Source of the DNA: Jeotgalibaca sp052266715
Lineage (GTDB): Bacteria > Bacillota > Bacilli > Lactobacillales > Aerococcaceae
Direction: 5' to 3' (one strand)
Assembly: GCA_052266715.1 (NCBI GenBank)
Contig: JBQPRB010000001.1
DNA: 64,000 nucleotides
The notes under the pieces were generated by a model. That model did not search any database. It saw only the letters and a list, made by a program, of their open reading frames with translations, and was not told the origin of the DNA. The translations under genes and the position numbers were made by a program. This document shows, piece after piece, positions 1-7,734 of this stretch. The stretch's first letter is position 1. Each line of letters starts with the position of its first letter.

Positions 1-255
1 CGACTGTACTTTCTTTCATTCCTGTTTACCGGTATTAACTTTACAATCACTTTTTATTTGGCGGCCATGAATCAAGGTAAAAAATCAATGGTTGTTTCTG
101 CTTTACGTGGTTTAGTACTTGTCTACCCCGTTGTCATGATAATGAGTAAGGCCATAGGGATAAATGGCATTTGGCTTGCGATGACGATTGTTGAATTGCT
201 GACATGCATGGGTGTTTTGTTTATCGTTATAGCAAAAAAAGTCACCCCAAAGTGA
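1..255 (+). CDS. MATE-family efflux transporter, C-terminal end (partial)
   Basis: The reading frame is open from the window edge to a TGA at 253-255, so only about the last 84 residues are present. They are strongly hydrophobic, with a segment resembling the last helices of MATE pumps: a G-I-N-F stretch, a Y-L-A-A-M-N-Q-G-K-K-S loop and a following R-G-L helix. MATE proteins export cationic compounds by Na+ or H+ antiport across the cytoplasmic membrane. No start is assigned; an internal TTG at 58 is not credible as the gene start because the coding signal continues upstream. The substrate cannot be judged. Another polysaccharide-exporter-superfamily protein is possible. Confidence 0.6.
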   Translation, partial: RLYFLSFLFTGINFTITFYLAAMNQGKKSMVVSALRGLVLVYPVVMIMSKAIGINGIWLAMTIVELLTCMGVLFIVIAKKVTPK

Positions 256-284
256 ATCTAGACTTTGAGGTGACTATATTTTTA
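240..284. terminator. Bidirectional terminator between the MATE gene and gloB
   Basis: Arms AGTCACC-CAAAGT and ACTTTG-GGTGACT (240-275) form a long stem, with a T-rich run on the right and an A-run on the left that becomes a U-tract on the minus strand. It overlaps the stop codon of the first gene and serves both convergent transcripts. Confidence 0.8.
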
Positions 285-983
285 AAAATTATCCCGGGCT
301 TTACGTAATTCAATAAAATCTTCCAATGTGTCTGCATTCAAAAAGAGATTAATCAATTTTTCCTTGCCGATCGTGGATGGCAAGGTTGGCATTTCAATAG
401 CCCGCTTATCATTGACCTCGTGGAGCGCCGTCAAAATATCAGGATTGGATGGCGTTTCGGACATGGCGAATCGCAGGTTCGTTTGGGTATATTCATGTCC
501 CGCATAGACTTTCACGTTATCGTTCAAACCTTTGAATTTCTGTAAAGCCTCGTATTGTGCTTCGTAATCCCCTGTAAAGACGCGGCCGCAGCCTCCCGAA
601 AACAGTGCATCTCCGCAAAATAATATGTCACCCATCAGAAAACTGATGTGTTCTTCTGTATGCCCCGCTGTCTTGAAAACTTCAACTGTTTCACCAAACA
701 ATTCAAATGTATCCCCTTCTTGGACAATTTGAGTAGCCAGTGAATCTGTTTCAGTTGGTCCGTAAACTGGAACATCCGGATATTTTTCAAGAATTTCACG
801 AACACCGCCAATATGGTCATCGTGGTTATGAGTCAAGAGAATGGCCACTAAGTTGGATTTGTTCTCCTCAAGATATGACAATACGCCGTTCGCTTCGCCT
901 GGATCCACTACAGCAATGTCCTCTCCCTCTTCAATCACCCAGATATAGTTGTCCGAAAAAGCTTTTATTAAACTTACTTCCAT
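282..983 (-). CDS. gloB: Glyoxalase II-like hydroxyacylglutathione hydrolase
   Basis: A 233-residue metallo-beta-lactamase-fold hydrolase. The binuclear metal motif T-H-N-H-D-D-H-I-G-G is near residues 51-60, followed by G-H-T-E-E-H, C-G-D-A-L-F and A-G-H-E-Y-T, which supply the remaining metal ligands. The final 60 residues fit the HAGH C-terminal helical domain, separating it from generic MBL proteins. It should hydrolyse S-lactoyl-thiol adducts in methylglyoxal detoxification; whether glutathione or bacillithiol is the thiol cannot be read here. ATG at 983 follows TAAGGAGGT at good spacing. It is a single gene convergent with the MATE gene. Confidence 0.85.
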   Translation of the reverse strand: MEVSLIKAFSDNYIWVIEEGEDIAVVDPGEANGVLSYLEENKSNLVAILLTHNHDDHIGGVREILEKYPDVPVYGPTETDSLATQIVQEGDTFELFGETVEVFKTAGHTEEHISFLMGDILFCGDALFSGGCGRVFTGDYEAQYEALQKFKGLNDNVKVYAGHEYTQTNLRFAMSETPSNPDILTALHEVNDKRAIEMPTLPSTIGKEKLINLFLNADTLEDFIELRKARDNF

Positions 984-1113
984 TTGCTTTTACCTCCTTA
1001 TCAGTTCCATCACTCGAATTCTGCTACGTTTATAATATCAGATAATTATGGATATTAGAAATTCTAAGACTAAATGACACGGCTAAGTACACCCTACCAC
1101 CTTAGCTTTCTTT

Positions 1114-1141
1114 TTGTTCCTTTAAGCGGTGGTGCTATAAT
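1114..1141 (+). promoter_or_regulatory. Sigma-A promoter for the FAD/Rieske-SDR operon
   Basis: -35 TTGTTC (1114-1119), 16-bp spacer, -10 TATAAT (1136-1141), about 30 bp before the ATG at 1172, which has AAGGAGGAG upstream. Confidence 0.7.
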
Positions 1142-1171
1142 TCAAGTAAATAAGGTAAGGAGGAGTATGTT

Positions 1172-2713
1172 ATGACGTATAACGAAACTGAAACGCATCT
1201 CGCTCATTTCCCTGAATCCTATTGGCGCACGCATCCCGTTCCCCACTACCCACAAATGGTAGCCGATGGTACAACTGAAATCGCCGTTATCGGCGGTGGC
1301 ATAGTCGGCATCATCACAGCCTACTTACTGGCAAAATCAGGAAAAAATGTTGCTCTGGTCGAAGCTCGCGAAATCCTCTCTGGCGTTACCGGCAATACCA
1401 CCGCAAAAATAACTGCACAACACGCTTTAATCTACGCTGAACTCCTGCAAACTTTTGGAAAAGAAAAAGCAAAACAATACTACAATGCAAATATTGACGG
1501 TCTTCAGCTTATCGAAAAGATTGCCCATGAACTTGCTATCGACTGTAATTTCGAGAAGAAAAAAGCAGTCGTCTTTGCCACATCTGAAGATGGCGAGAAG
1601 CAAATCAGGAAAGAAGTGCGGGCGTACCAAGCTTTGGAAATCCCAGGGCGTTTTTCGATGGGGCAATTGCCGGAACTACCATTTGAAACAGTGGCTGCAC
1701 TCACGATGCCGTACCAAGCCCAATTCCATCCCGTTAAATTTCTGGCCCCACTCCTTGACGAAATTATCAAATACGGTGGAACAATCCACGAGCAAACCCG
1801 TGCAGTAAATATAAAAGATAAAACACATATCGAAATGGAAAACGGTAAAACCCTTGTTTGCGAAAAAGTGGTCGTGGCTTCTCATTTTCCGTTTAACGAC
1901 TTTGATGGTTTTTATTTTACTAAGCTCTCTATTTCTCGTTCTTATGGTATTGCGGCCAGAGTCAACGGTGCGATTCCGGATGGCATGTACATCAGTGTCG
2001 ACTCCCCGACTCGTTCGTTGCGCTCAATCACTGACACGGATGGTTCTTCGTTCCTGTTGATTGGTGGGGACGGGCATCAAACAGGGAAAAGTAAAACCGA
2101 TACGCAGGAGCACTATCGAAACTTAGAAAAATTTGGTCGCAATCATTTCGATTTACAAGAAGTTGCGTATCATTGGTCCGCACAAGATATGACAACAACG
2201 GATAAAATGCCTTATATCGGCCAGATGACAAATGATTCGTCTGACATTTTGGTTGCCACCGGATTTAACAAATGGGGAATGGCAGCCGGCGCACTTGCCG
2301 GGCAATTGTTGGCAGACCGCGTTATCGGGAAACAGAATGACTATGAGACACTCTTCGACCCAACAAGGTCAAAACACAAACCCAAAGACATTCAGCAATT
2401 TGCTAAAAAAAATATAGCCGTTGGTAAAGATTTCATCGTTTCTAAAGCAAAACGACCCGATTTGATGCCAGACGATTTAGGTCTTGATGAAGGTGGTCTC
2501 GTCACAGTTGATGGTAAAAAAGTCGGCGGTTATCGGGATAAACAAGGGGAGCTCCATTTGGTCAAAACGACATGTACCCATTTGGGTTGTGGACTCAGCT
2601 GGAACGATGCTGAACGTTCTTGGGACTGTCCCTGTCATGGTTCCCGTTTCAGTTATTCCGGGGAAGTGTTGAATGGCCCCGCCGTTAAACCTTTGCCAAA
2701 GATGGATGACTAG
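1172..2713 (+). CDS. FAD-dependent oxidoreductase with C-terminal Rieske [2Fe-2S] domain
   Basis: A 513-residue two-domain flavoenzyme similar in plan to Bacillus YhfW. A dinucleotide-binding motif I-G-G-G-I-V-G is near residues 40-46, with an acidic residue after the second strand (V-E-A), and a DAO-type fold runs to about residue 400. The last 90 residues hold a Rieske cluster site: C-T-H-L-G-C and C-P-C-H-G-S, giving Cys-x-His and Cys-x2-His ligands. The family joins amine or amino-acid oxidation to a one-electron carrier; the substrate is unknown. No signal peptide, so cytoplasmic. It lies 30 bp upstream of the SDR gene, probably in one operon. Confidence 0.8.
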   Translation: MTYNETETHLAHFPESYWRTHPVPHYPQMVADGTTEIAVIGGGIVGIITAYLLAKSGKNVALVEAREILSGVTGNTTAKITAQHALIYAELLQTFGKEKAKQYYNANIDGLQLIEKIAHELAIDCNFEKKKAVVFATSEDGEKQIRKEVRAYQALEIPGRFSMGQLPELPFETVAALTMPYQAQFHPVKFLAPLLDEIIKYGGTIHEQTRAVNIKDKTHIEMENGKTLVCEKVVVASHFPFNDFDGFYFTKLSISRSYGIAARVNGAIPDGMYISVDSPTRSLRSITDTDGSSFLLIGGDGHQTGKSKTDTQEHYRNLEKFGRNHFDLQEVAYHWSAQDMTTTDKMPYIGQMTNDSSDILVATGFNKWGMAAGALAGQLLADRVIGKQNDYETLFDPTRSKHKPKDIQQFAKKNIAVGKDFIVSKAKRPDLMPDDLGLDEGGLVTVDGKKVGGYRDKQGELHLVKTTCTHLGCGLSWNDAERSWDCPCHGSRFSYSGEVLNGPAVKPLPKMDD

Positions 2714-2743
2714 CTTCATTCTTGACAATAAGGAGGAACTGTC

Positions 2744-3487
2744 GTGGGAAAACTACAAGATAAGGTGATCATCATTACGGGAGGTGTTTCCGGCATCGGT
2801 GCCGCTACTGCCGAGTTGTTCGGGCAAGAAGGTGCCAAGCTCGTTTTAGTTGATCAGAATGATGAAAAAGGTAAAAAGTTTGAACAGAAATTGGCATCAA
2901 AAGGCTATCCCGTCATTTTTATTCAAGCGGACGTCACCAATGAGGAGCAGGCCCAAAATGTTTTCAAAGTAGCCAAAGAAAAATTTGGTCCCGTCAAAGT
3001 ACTGTTTAACAATGCCGGCATCGGTTATGCCAAACCAACTGAAGAAACAACATATGCCGAATACCGCCGGACGGTTGAAGTTGATTTGGATGCCTATTTC
3101 CTCTATTCACAACTGGCCATCAAGGACATGTTAAAAAATAAGGGTGGCGTCATTGTTAACACCGCTGCCATTCGGGGAATAATTGGGGGCGTCAAACTGG
3201 CGGCCCTGAGTGCGGCAAAAGGCGGTGTTATCAATTTGACTCGTGCCCTCGCTCTTGAATTTGCGGATCGTCACATTCGTGTGAATGCCTTATGCCCTGG
3301 CTACACCAATACGCCCGGATTAGGTGTCCCCGAGGTAATGAAAGCTACTTTGGCCGCGACTATTCCGATGAAACGTTTGGGAACCGCCGAAGAAATGGCC
3401 AAGGCGGCTCTATTCCTGGCTTGCGATGACTCGTCGTTCATGACTGGCAACACATTGACAATCGATGGCGGTTATACTGCGCAGTAG
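2744..3487 (+). CDS. SDR-fold protein with degenerate catalytic tetrad
   Basis: A 247-residue classical short-chain dehydrogenase by fold: T-G-G-V-S-G-I-G (12-19), acidic D37 after strand 2 suggesting NAD(H), and N-N-A-G (89-92). The catalytic residues are unusual. The Tyr of Y-x3-K is Leu155 (codon CTG), the Ser thirteen residues earlier is Ala142, and the helix-4 Asn is Asp114; only Lys159 remains. It is therefore probably not a normal alcohol/ketone dehydrogenase. It may bind nucleotide without turnover, assist the flavoprotein encoded 30 bp upstream, or use different chemistry. ATG at 2744 is taken as GTG in this copy, behind AAGGAGGAACTGTC. Automatic tools would name it 3-oxoacyl-ACP reductase, which the residues argue against. 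Confidence 0.75.
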   Translation: MGKLQDKVIIITGGVSGIGAATAELFGQEGAKLVLVDQNDEKGKKFEQKLASKGYPVIFIQADVTNEEQAQNVFKVAKEKFGPVKVLFNNAGIGYAKPTEETTYAEYRRTVEVDLDAYFLYSQLAIKDMLKNKGGVIVNTAAIRGIIGGVKLAALSAAKGGVINLTRALALEFADRHIRVNALCPGYTNTPGLGVPEVMKATLAATIPMKRLGTAEEMAKAALFLACDDSSFMTGNTLTIDGGYTAQ

Positions 3488-3499
3488 CCATATGGAAGT

Positions 3500-3642
3500 A
3501 AAAACGACGATTAGTTGTATAGAATATGGTTAACCGTCGCAAATTAGCGATTTTACGCCTGTTATCTTATCGCTCATTTTCTAATCGTCGCTTTTTTGGA
3601 AAATCACGACGATTAACTCAAATGACAAAACTTAATCGTCGT
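3500..3642. repeat. GACGATTA palindromic element, copy 1 (143 bp)
   Basis: Several copies of CGACGATTA and its complement TAATCGTCG form nested hairpins. The element aligns along its length with 38864-39006, including the shared core CGTCGCTTTTTTGG, the ATCACGACGATTA block and CAAAACTTAATCGTCG. Both copies are in the same orientation and each lies between convergent genes. Confidence 0.85.
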
Positions 3643-3664
3643 CCCTAGCAAATAATAAAAATAT

Positions 3665-3712
3665 AAAAGTCCCCGTTTTCTCTTTTCGAATAGAGAAAGC
3701 GGGGACTTTTTT
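3665..3712. terminator. Bidirectional terminator between the SDR and ABC operons
   Basis: AAAAGTCCCC (3665-3674) pairs with GGGGACTTTT (3701-3710), with TTTTCTC/GAGAAAG extending the stem. T-runs on both strands suit both convergent operons. Confidence 0.85.
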
Positions 3713-3717
3713 ACCAG

Positions 3718-4407
3718 TTAAACGTTTGAAATATCCATATTCACGCGACCGTCTTTGATTTCAATAATACGGTCCGCTTGTTGCGCAACTCTTTGGTCGT
3801 GCGTAATCAGGATGAATGTTGATTTGTATTCACGGTTGATTTCTTTCAAAAGTTTGAAGACTGTTTGTGTTGTTTCAGAATCCAAGTTACCGGTTGGTTC
3901 GTCGCCCAGAATGATTCTTGGATTGTTGATCAAACTGCGGGCAATGGCACCACGTTGTTGCTGACCACCTGAGATATCTGTTGATTTGTTATCGCGGACT
4001 TTAGTCAAGCCCACGATATCAAGCAATTCATTCGCCCGTTCCATGGCTTCTTTGGTTACTTTACCGTGCTTGATTTTATAAGGCATCAAGACATTTTCAA
4101 GTACCGTAAATTCCGGCAAAAGATAATGGAATTGGAAGATAAAACCGATTGTTTCATTACGCAAAGCAGCCAGTTGGTTTTTCTTCATACCGGAAATGTT
4201 TTTTCCATCTATAATGACTTCACCGCTCGTTGCTCTGTCCAACGTCCCGATGATATTCATCAGTGTGGACTTTCCACTACCGGATTCTCCGATGATGGCA
4301 TTAAAGCTGGATTCGTCAAAGTCCAGGTTTACGTTATGCAAAACTTGGTTCTTAACTTTATCTCCATAAATTTTATTAATGTCTTTTAATTGTAAAATTT
4401 TACCCAT
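3718..4407 (-). CDS. ABC transporter ATP-binding protein (MacB/LolD type)
   Basis: A 229-residue ATPase with Walker A G-E-S-G-S-G-K-S-T near residue 41, signature I-S-G-G-Q-Q-Q-R, Walker B I-I-L-G-D-E-P and switch His in L-I-T-H-D. The LolD/MacB subgroup partners with FtsX-type permeases and usually drives mechanotransmission or efflux rather than import. It overlaps the permease gene by 8 bp and is the last gene of a four-gene operon with a TetR regulator and a cobalamin-binding protein. The substrate is unknown. Confidence 0.85.
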   Translation of the reverse strand: MGKILQLKDINKIYGDKVKNQVLHNVNLDFDESSFNAIIGESGSGKSTLMNIIGTLDRATSGEVIIDGKNISGMKKNQLAALRNETIGFIFQFHYLLPEFTVLENVLMPYKIKHGKVTKEAMERANELLDIVGLTKVRDNKSTDISGGQQQRGAIARSLINNPRIILGDEPTGNLDSETTQTVFKLLKEINREYKSTFILITHDQRVAQQADRIIEIKDGRVNMDISNV

Positions 4408-5557
4408 TCTTGATTACCTCCATTGGATCCAGTCTTGAAGAACTCTTAGCTGGAATAAATGCCGCCAGAGTTGAAGCGAAGATAGCAATCACTACTGACA
4501 TACCGATAAATTGCCAATCCAGGAAGAACGGTACCAATGACGTCCCATCTGGATTTTTGACAAACGTTGAAAATCCATACATCAAACCAACGCCTAGACC
4601 CGTTCCGGCTACACCACCGATCGTTCCCAATAAGAAACCTTGAATCAAGAAAATTTGACTGGCGGTCTTATCCTTAATTCCCATCGCTTTCAAAATACCC
4701 AGTTGTTTCGATTTTTGAACCACTGATACTGCCAATACGGAGGCAATTCCCAACAGAACGGCAACCAGTACAAAGACTTGAATCATGTAGCTGGAAATCG
4801 ATTGTCCGGATAGCCCTGCCAATAGTTGCTCATTTTCATCTTTCCAGTTGGTAACTTCCAATTCGTAGCTTTCAGCATCTGACTGGATATCACCAGCGAT
4901 AACGTCTGCTTCAAACACCTCTTCCACTTGCATTTCAATAGAAGAAATATTTCCTTCTTCATCAAACAAGGTTTGGGCTGTTTCAAGTTCTGTTACCATC
5001 CAGGATTCATTCAAACTTGCAACACCTAAATCAAAAATCCCGACAACTTCAACTTCTTCAACCCCACCAGCAGGAAGGCCAAATTCGATAACATCACCAA
5101 CTTGGATAGCGACTTTTTCAGAAAGTTCTGTACCAATCAATACTTCGCCTTCTGATTTAGGCATGTCACCTTCAACTAATTTATCTGTAAATTTATAAAT
5201 ATCATTTGCAGCTTCAAATTCGAAACCTCTCATCAAAACAGGGAAGCTGTCTTCCTCATCAATAACAAATCCAGAAGCATCGAAAGCTTTAGAAACAGCT
5301 GTTAAACGCTCTTCTTTGTTAAGTTCATTCATTAAATCCTCGTTGTCACTAAAGTAATTTTCATTATTTTCGTTCGCTATTGTCACTTGAGAGGAACTAC
5401 CAATCGTACGGTCCACCAAGGAAACTTGCAAACCATCAATAAGCGATCCGATGAAAATTTGTACCGCAACCCCAATCGTAATCCCAATTACAATCAAGAT
5501 TGTTTGTCCCATGCTGGACTTCAGAAACCTTGTTGCTATATTAAATGCCAGCTTCAT
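4400..5557 (-). CDS. FtsX/MacB-type ABC permease
   Basis: A 385-residue membrane protein with one N-terminal helix (about residues 17-40), a large extracytoplasmic region to about 255 resembling the MacB periplasmic core domain, then three C-terminal helices of an FtsX domain ending L-D-P-M-E-V-I. This is the usual layout for the permease partner of LolD-like ATPases. Its start lies 2 bp after the stop of the cobalamin-binding gene, implying co-translation. Likely exports or senses an envelope-active compound; regulation by the upstream TetR protein is inferred from the operon. Confidence 0.85.
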   Translation of the reverse strand: MKLAFNIATRFLKSSMGQTILIVIGITIGVAVQIFIGSLIDGLQVSLVDRTIGSSSQVTIANENNENYFSDNEDLMNELNKEERLTAVSKAFDASGFVIDEEDSFPVLMRGFEFEAANDIYKFTDKLVEGDMPKSEGEVLIGTELSEKVAIQVGDVIEFGLPAGGVEEVEVVGIFDLGVASLNESWMVTELETAQTLFDEEGNISSIEMQVEEVFEADVIAGDIQSDAESYELEVTNWKDENEQLLAGLSGQSISSYMIQVFVLVAVLLGIASVLAVSVVQKSKQLGILKAMGIKDKTASQIFLIQGFLLGTIGGVAGTGLGVGLMYGFSTFVKNPDGTSLVPFFLDWQFIGMSVVIAIFASTLAAFIPAKSSSRLDPMEVIKNG

Positions 5558-5559
5558 TA

Positions 5560-6207
5560 TTAATCAACCGCCTTATCTAGATTTTTAATATCGTCATAAC
5601 TATTTATTAACATATCTGCGCCCACCATTTTATACGCTTCAGGATTTGATTTAAAAGCATTGCCCCCAACGATAAATATAAAATCATTACCAAATTGGGC
5701 TTTAATATTTTCAATCATTTTTTTCACTGAAACCAAGTTATAGTAATTCGTTACACTGATCGTAATGTAATCAGGTTTTACGATTTCAATCGCTTTGAAA
5801 ATTGTTTTTTCTGGGGTTCTGGCTCCAATAAAAGTTGGTTCATAGCCTTCGAGCTTGAAGAAATCGGCAACCATTTTTGCGCCTAATTCATGATCCTCGA
5901 ATTCTGGACACATCACAACGACGTTTCCTTTTCTACGTCTCACTTTTTTTCTTTGGTCTAATATAAAGGGGTAAGCAGATTCGATAATGGTTCGAATAAT
6001 CCCACTTCGCACGTGCTCTCGCCAAATTAGTTCCTCGTCTTTTGGATATTCATCAATGACGCTTACCAATGCTGGAGCCAAAATCACTTCATAAAGCTCC
6101 GGAATTGTTACTTCACCCGCTTGAAGCGCGTTAATAGAAATCATGACAGCTTGTTCTTTGTTTTCCGCTTGCAACGCAGTTAGTACTTCTTTATACAATT
6201 TTTCCAC
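5560..6207 (-). CDS. Stand-alone cobalamin-binding sensor-like protein
   Basis: A 215-residue protein with an N-terminal helical cap (about 1-85) and a Rossmann-like B12-binding domain. The motif E104-D-H106-E-L-G109 matches the D-x-H-x2-G loop whose His coordinates cobalt, with Glu for Asp. S-V-T at 151-153 and G181-G182 stand where S-x-L and G-G are found. In the cap, Y54-x9-E64-H65 parallels the W-x9-E-H signature of CarH-type adenosylcobalamin photoreceptors. There is no DNA-binding domain and no methyltransferase or mutase nearby. Between a TetR gene (20 bp upstream) and a permease gene (2 bp downstream), it probably senses cobalamin or light. A corrinoid shuttle protein is the alternative. 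Confidence 0.75.
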   Translation of the reverse strand: MEKLYKEVLTALQAENKEQAVMISINALQAGEVTIPELYEVILAPALVSVIDEYPKDEELIWREHVRSGIIRTIIESAYPFILDQRKKVRRRKGNVVVMCPEFEDHELGAKMVADFFKLEGYEPTFIGARTPEKTIFKAIEIVKPDYITISVTNYYNLVSVKKMIENIKAQFGNDFIFIVGGNAFKSNPEAYKMVGADMLINSYDDIKNLDKAVD

Positions 6208-6227
6208 TTTAAGTTCCTCCTTAAATT

Positions 6228-6803
6228 TTAAGTTTCATCTCTATCTAAAATTCCATAGACGAATAGATGTACTAATTGCTCAGTTCTAAGCGATTCATGG
6301 AATCTTTTGTCTTTTTGAATATAAGGAGAAATTGTCCCGTAAAAATGTAACGCTAATTCAAACGAATTAAAGGGTGACTCGTCTCCTACATAATTACTGA
6401 ATAATTCAATTAACGGTTGCAAGTATGACTGCCGCCACAATTGATATAAAAGTAAGTGATTCTCTTTTGACATTTCATTTTCAATATCATGCTGCATGAT
6501 AAAAAGATTGACAGGATGTCTTTCCCTTAAAAAATTAACAATCTCAGTTAACTTATGTTCTAAGGATTGGTTGTGTTCACTTACAATTTCTTCCATCTTT
6601 TGCTTAACTTCGGCTGACAAATCTTCCAAAACGGCAATATAGATGGCTTCTTTGGTTTTAAAATGATAATACAAATTCGGTTGGGTAATACCGGCCAAAT
6701 CGGCTATCATCCGTGTTGAAGTGGCTTGAAAACCTTTATCCATGAACAAATCCGAGGCGATATTTAAAATGAGTTGCCGAGTTGTAATTTTTTCCGAATC
6801 CAC
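6228..6803 (-). CDS. TetR/AcrR-family transcriptional regulator
   Basis: A 191-residue regulator. The helix-turn-helix lies in residues 8-55 with the typical T-R-M-I-A-D-L-A-G-I-T-Q-P-N-L-Y-Y-H-F-K-T-K-E sequence; the rest is a helical ligand domain. A GTG at 6803 is taken as start; its Shine-Dalgarno AAGGAG is rather far, so the start is less certain. First gene of the operon with the cobalamin-binding protein and ABC transporter. Two palindromes beside its promoter are likely autoregulatory operators. The C-terminal domain is not recognised, so a small-molecule ligand or a protein partner (the B12 protein) are both possible. Confidence 0.85.
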   Translation of the reverse strand: MDSEKITTRQLILNIASDLFMDKGFQATSTRMIADLAGITQPNLYYHFKTKEAIYIAVLEDLSAEVKQKMEEIVSEHNQSLEHKLTEIVNFLRERHPVNLFIMQHDIENEMSKENHLLLYQLWRQSYLQPLIELFSNYVGDESPFNSFELALHFYGTISPYIQKDKRFHESLRTEQLVHLFVYGILDRDET

Positions 6804-6830
6804 ACCTTAAACCCCACTCTCCTTAAAATT

Positions 6831-6904
6831 TTATCAGTTGATAAGTTCAAACAAAGAATATCAAATTCGAAATAAATAAGCAACCATTTTAAACTAAATT
6901 AGTT
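6831..6904 (-). promoter_or_regulatory. Promoter with two candidate TetR operators
   Basis: Minus-strand -35 TTGCTT (6878-6883), 17-bp spacer, -10 TATTCT (6855-6860). TTATCA-GT-TGATAA (6831-6844) lies just after the start point, and AACTAA-A-TTAGTT (6892-6904) lies just above the -35. Either could bind the TetR dimer; which one does is not known. Confidence 0.55.
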
Positions 6905-6943
6905 AAATAAAGTAATACAAGTCAAATTAAATACAAAAAAAAA

Positions 6944-6970
6944 GAAGGGCTTTCGAAGCCCTTCTCCTTA
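6944..6970 (-). terminator. Terminator of the isomerase operon
   Basis: GAAGGGCTTTCGAAGCCCTTC (6944-6964) is a tight hairpin followed on the minus strand by nine T residues. It directly follows the stop of the isomerase gene. Confidence 0.85.
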
Positions 6971-7723
6971 TTAAATATTTTTTATCAACTGATATAATGC
7001 ATTTGTATCGTGCACGATGTTCTTTGGATCGTCATCTTTTACAAATTCCAAAAGGTAGTGCCTTGACTGAGAATGTTTTTTTTCAATCTTGTCGATATAT
7101 TTTTGCCAGTCTGATTGTGCATCTGCCAAAGAATAACGCTCCATATAGTTTTTCCAGTTGAATACATGAACATTACTAATCCATGAAGCTAATATATCTA
7201 AACTCGCCAAACGCTCATCGACACTTAAGGTTTCACTTGGCTGCCAATACAAACTTACATTATCTTTTGCGATTGCTTCAATCAAAGCCAAAGCACTTTC
7301 CGGTGTATCAGTCAGCGTATTTTGATGATATTCAATTCCAATCTGCATCGCACTCTTTGAAGCAAAATCGGCAATTTCCTTAGCTTCCGCAACCATCCGT
7401 CTGCGCGTTTCCTCATCCACAGCCTCCGACCCGTCAGCCCCAGCCCATATTCGGATCATGTCGGTTCCAAGCGCTTTGGTTGTTTCCACTACTTCTTTGA
7501 ATGCATCCAAGCCATCCAACAACCGGAAATAAGAGCCATACGAACTGACAACCAAACCTGCTTCACGTGTCAGATTTCCTACCCGCCGCGCGTTTTCCAG
7601 ATCTCCCGGCGGTACATGGTCCTTGCCCCACCATTCGATGGATTGTATTTTTGTTGGCTTGATAATTTCAATGACTTCTTCTACCGAGTACTTCCCCAGA
7701 GTTACCGAGCAAAGTCCCAACAT
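6971..7723 (-). CDS. Sugar phosphate isomerase/epimerase-like TIM-barrel protein
   Basis: A 250-residue protein of the AP-endonuclease-2/xylose-isomerase-like barrel family: S-I-E-W-W-G-K-D-H near the N-terminus, I-G-I-E-Y-H-Q-N-T (metal-binding Glu and His) near 128-136, then V-H-V-F-N-W and Y-L-L-E-F-V. These fit Mn/Zn-dependent sugar isomerases or epimerases. Last gene of a probable leftward operon with the 2-hydroxyacid dehydrogenase (11 bp upstream), a YczE-like protein and an AraC regulator, suggesting catabolism of an uncommon sugar acid or polyol. The substrate cannot be assigned. Confidence 0.7.
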   Translation of the reverse strand: MLGLCSVTLGKYSVEEVIEIIKPTKIQSIEWWGKDHVPPGDLENARRVGNLTREAGLVVSSYGSYFRLLDGLDAFKEVVETTKALGTDMIRIWAGADGSEAVDEETRRRMVAEAKEIADFASKSAMQIGIEYHQNTLTDTPESALALIEAIAKDNVSLYWQPSETLSVDERLASLDILASWISNVHVFNWKNYMERYSLADAQSDWQKYIDKIEKKHSQSRHYLLEFVKDDDPKNIVHDTNALYQLIKNI

Positions 7724-7734
7724 TTTATCACTCC

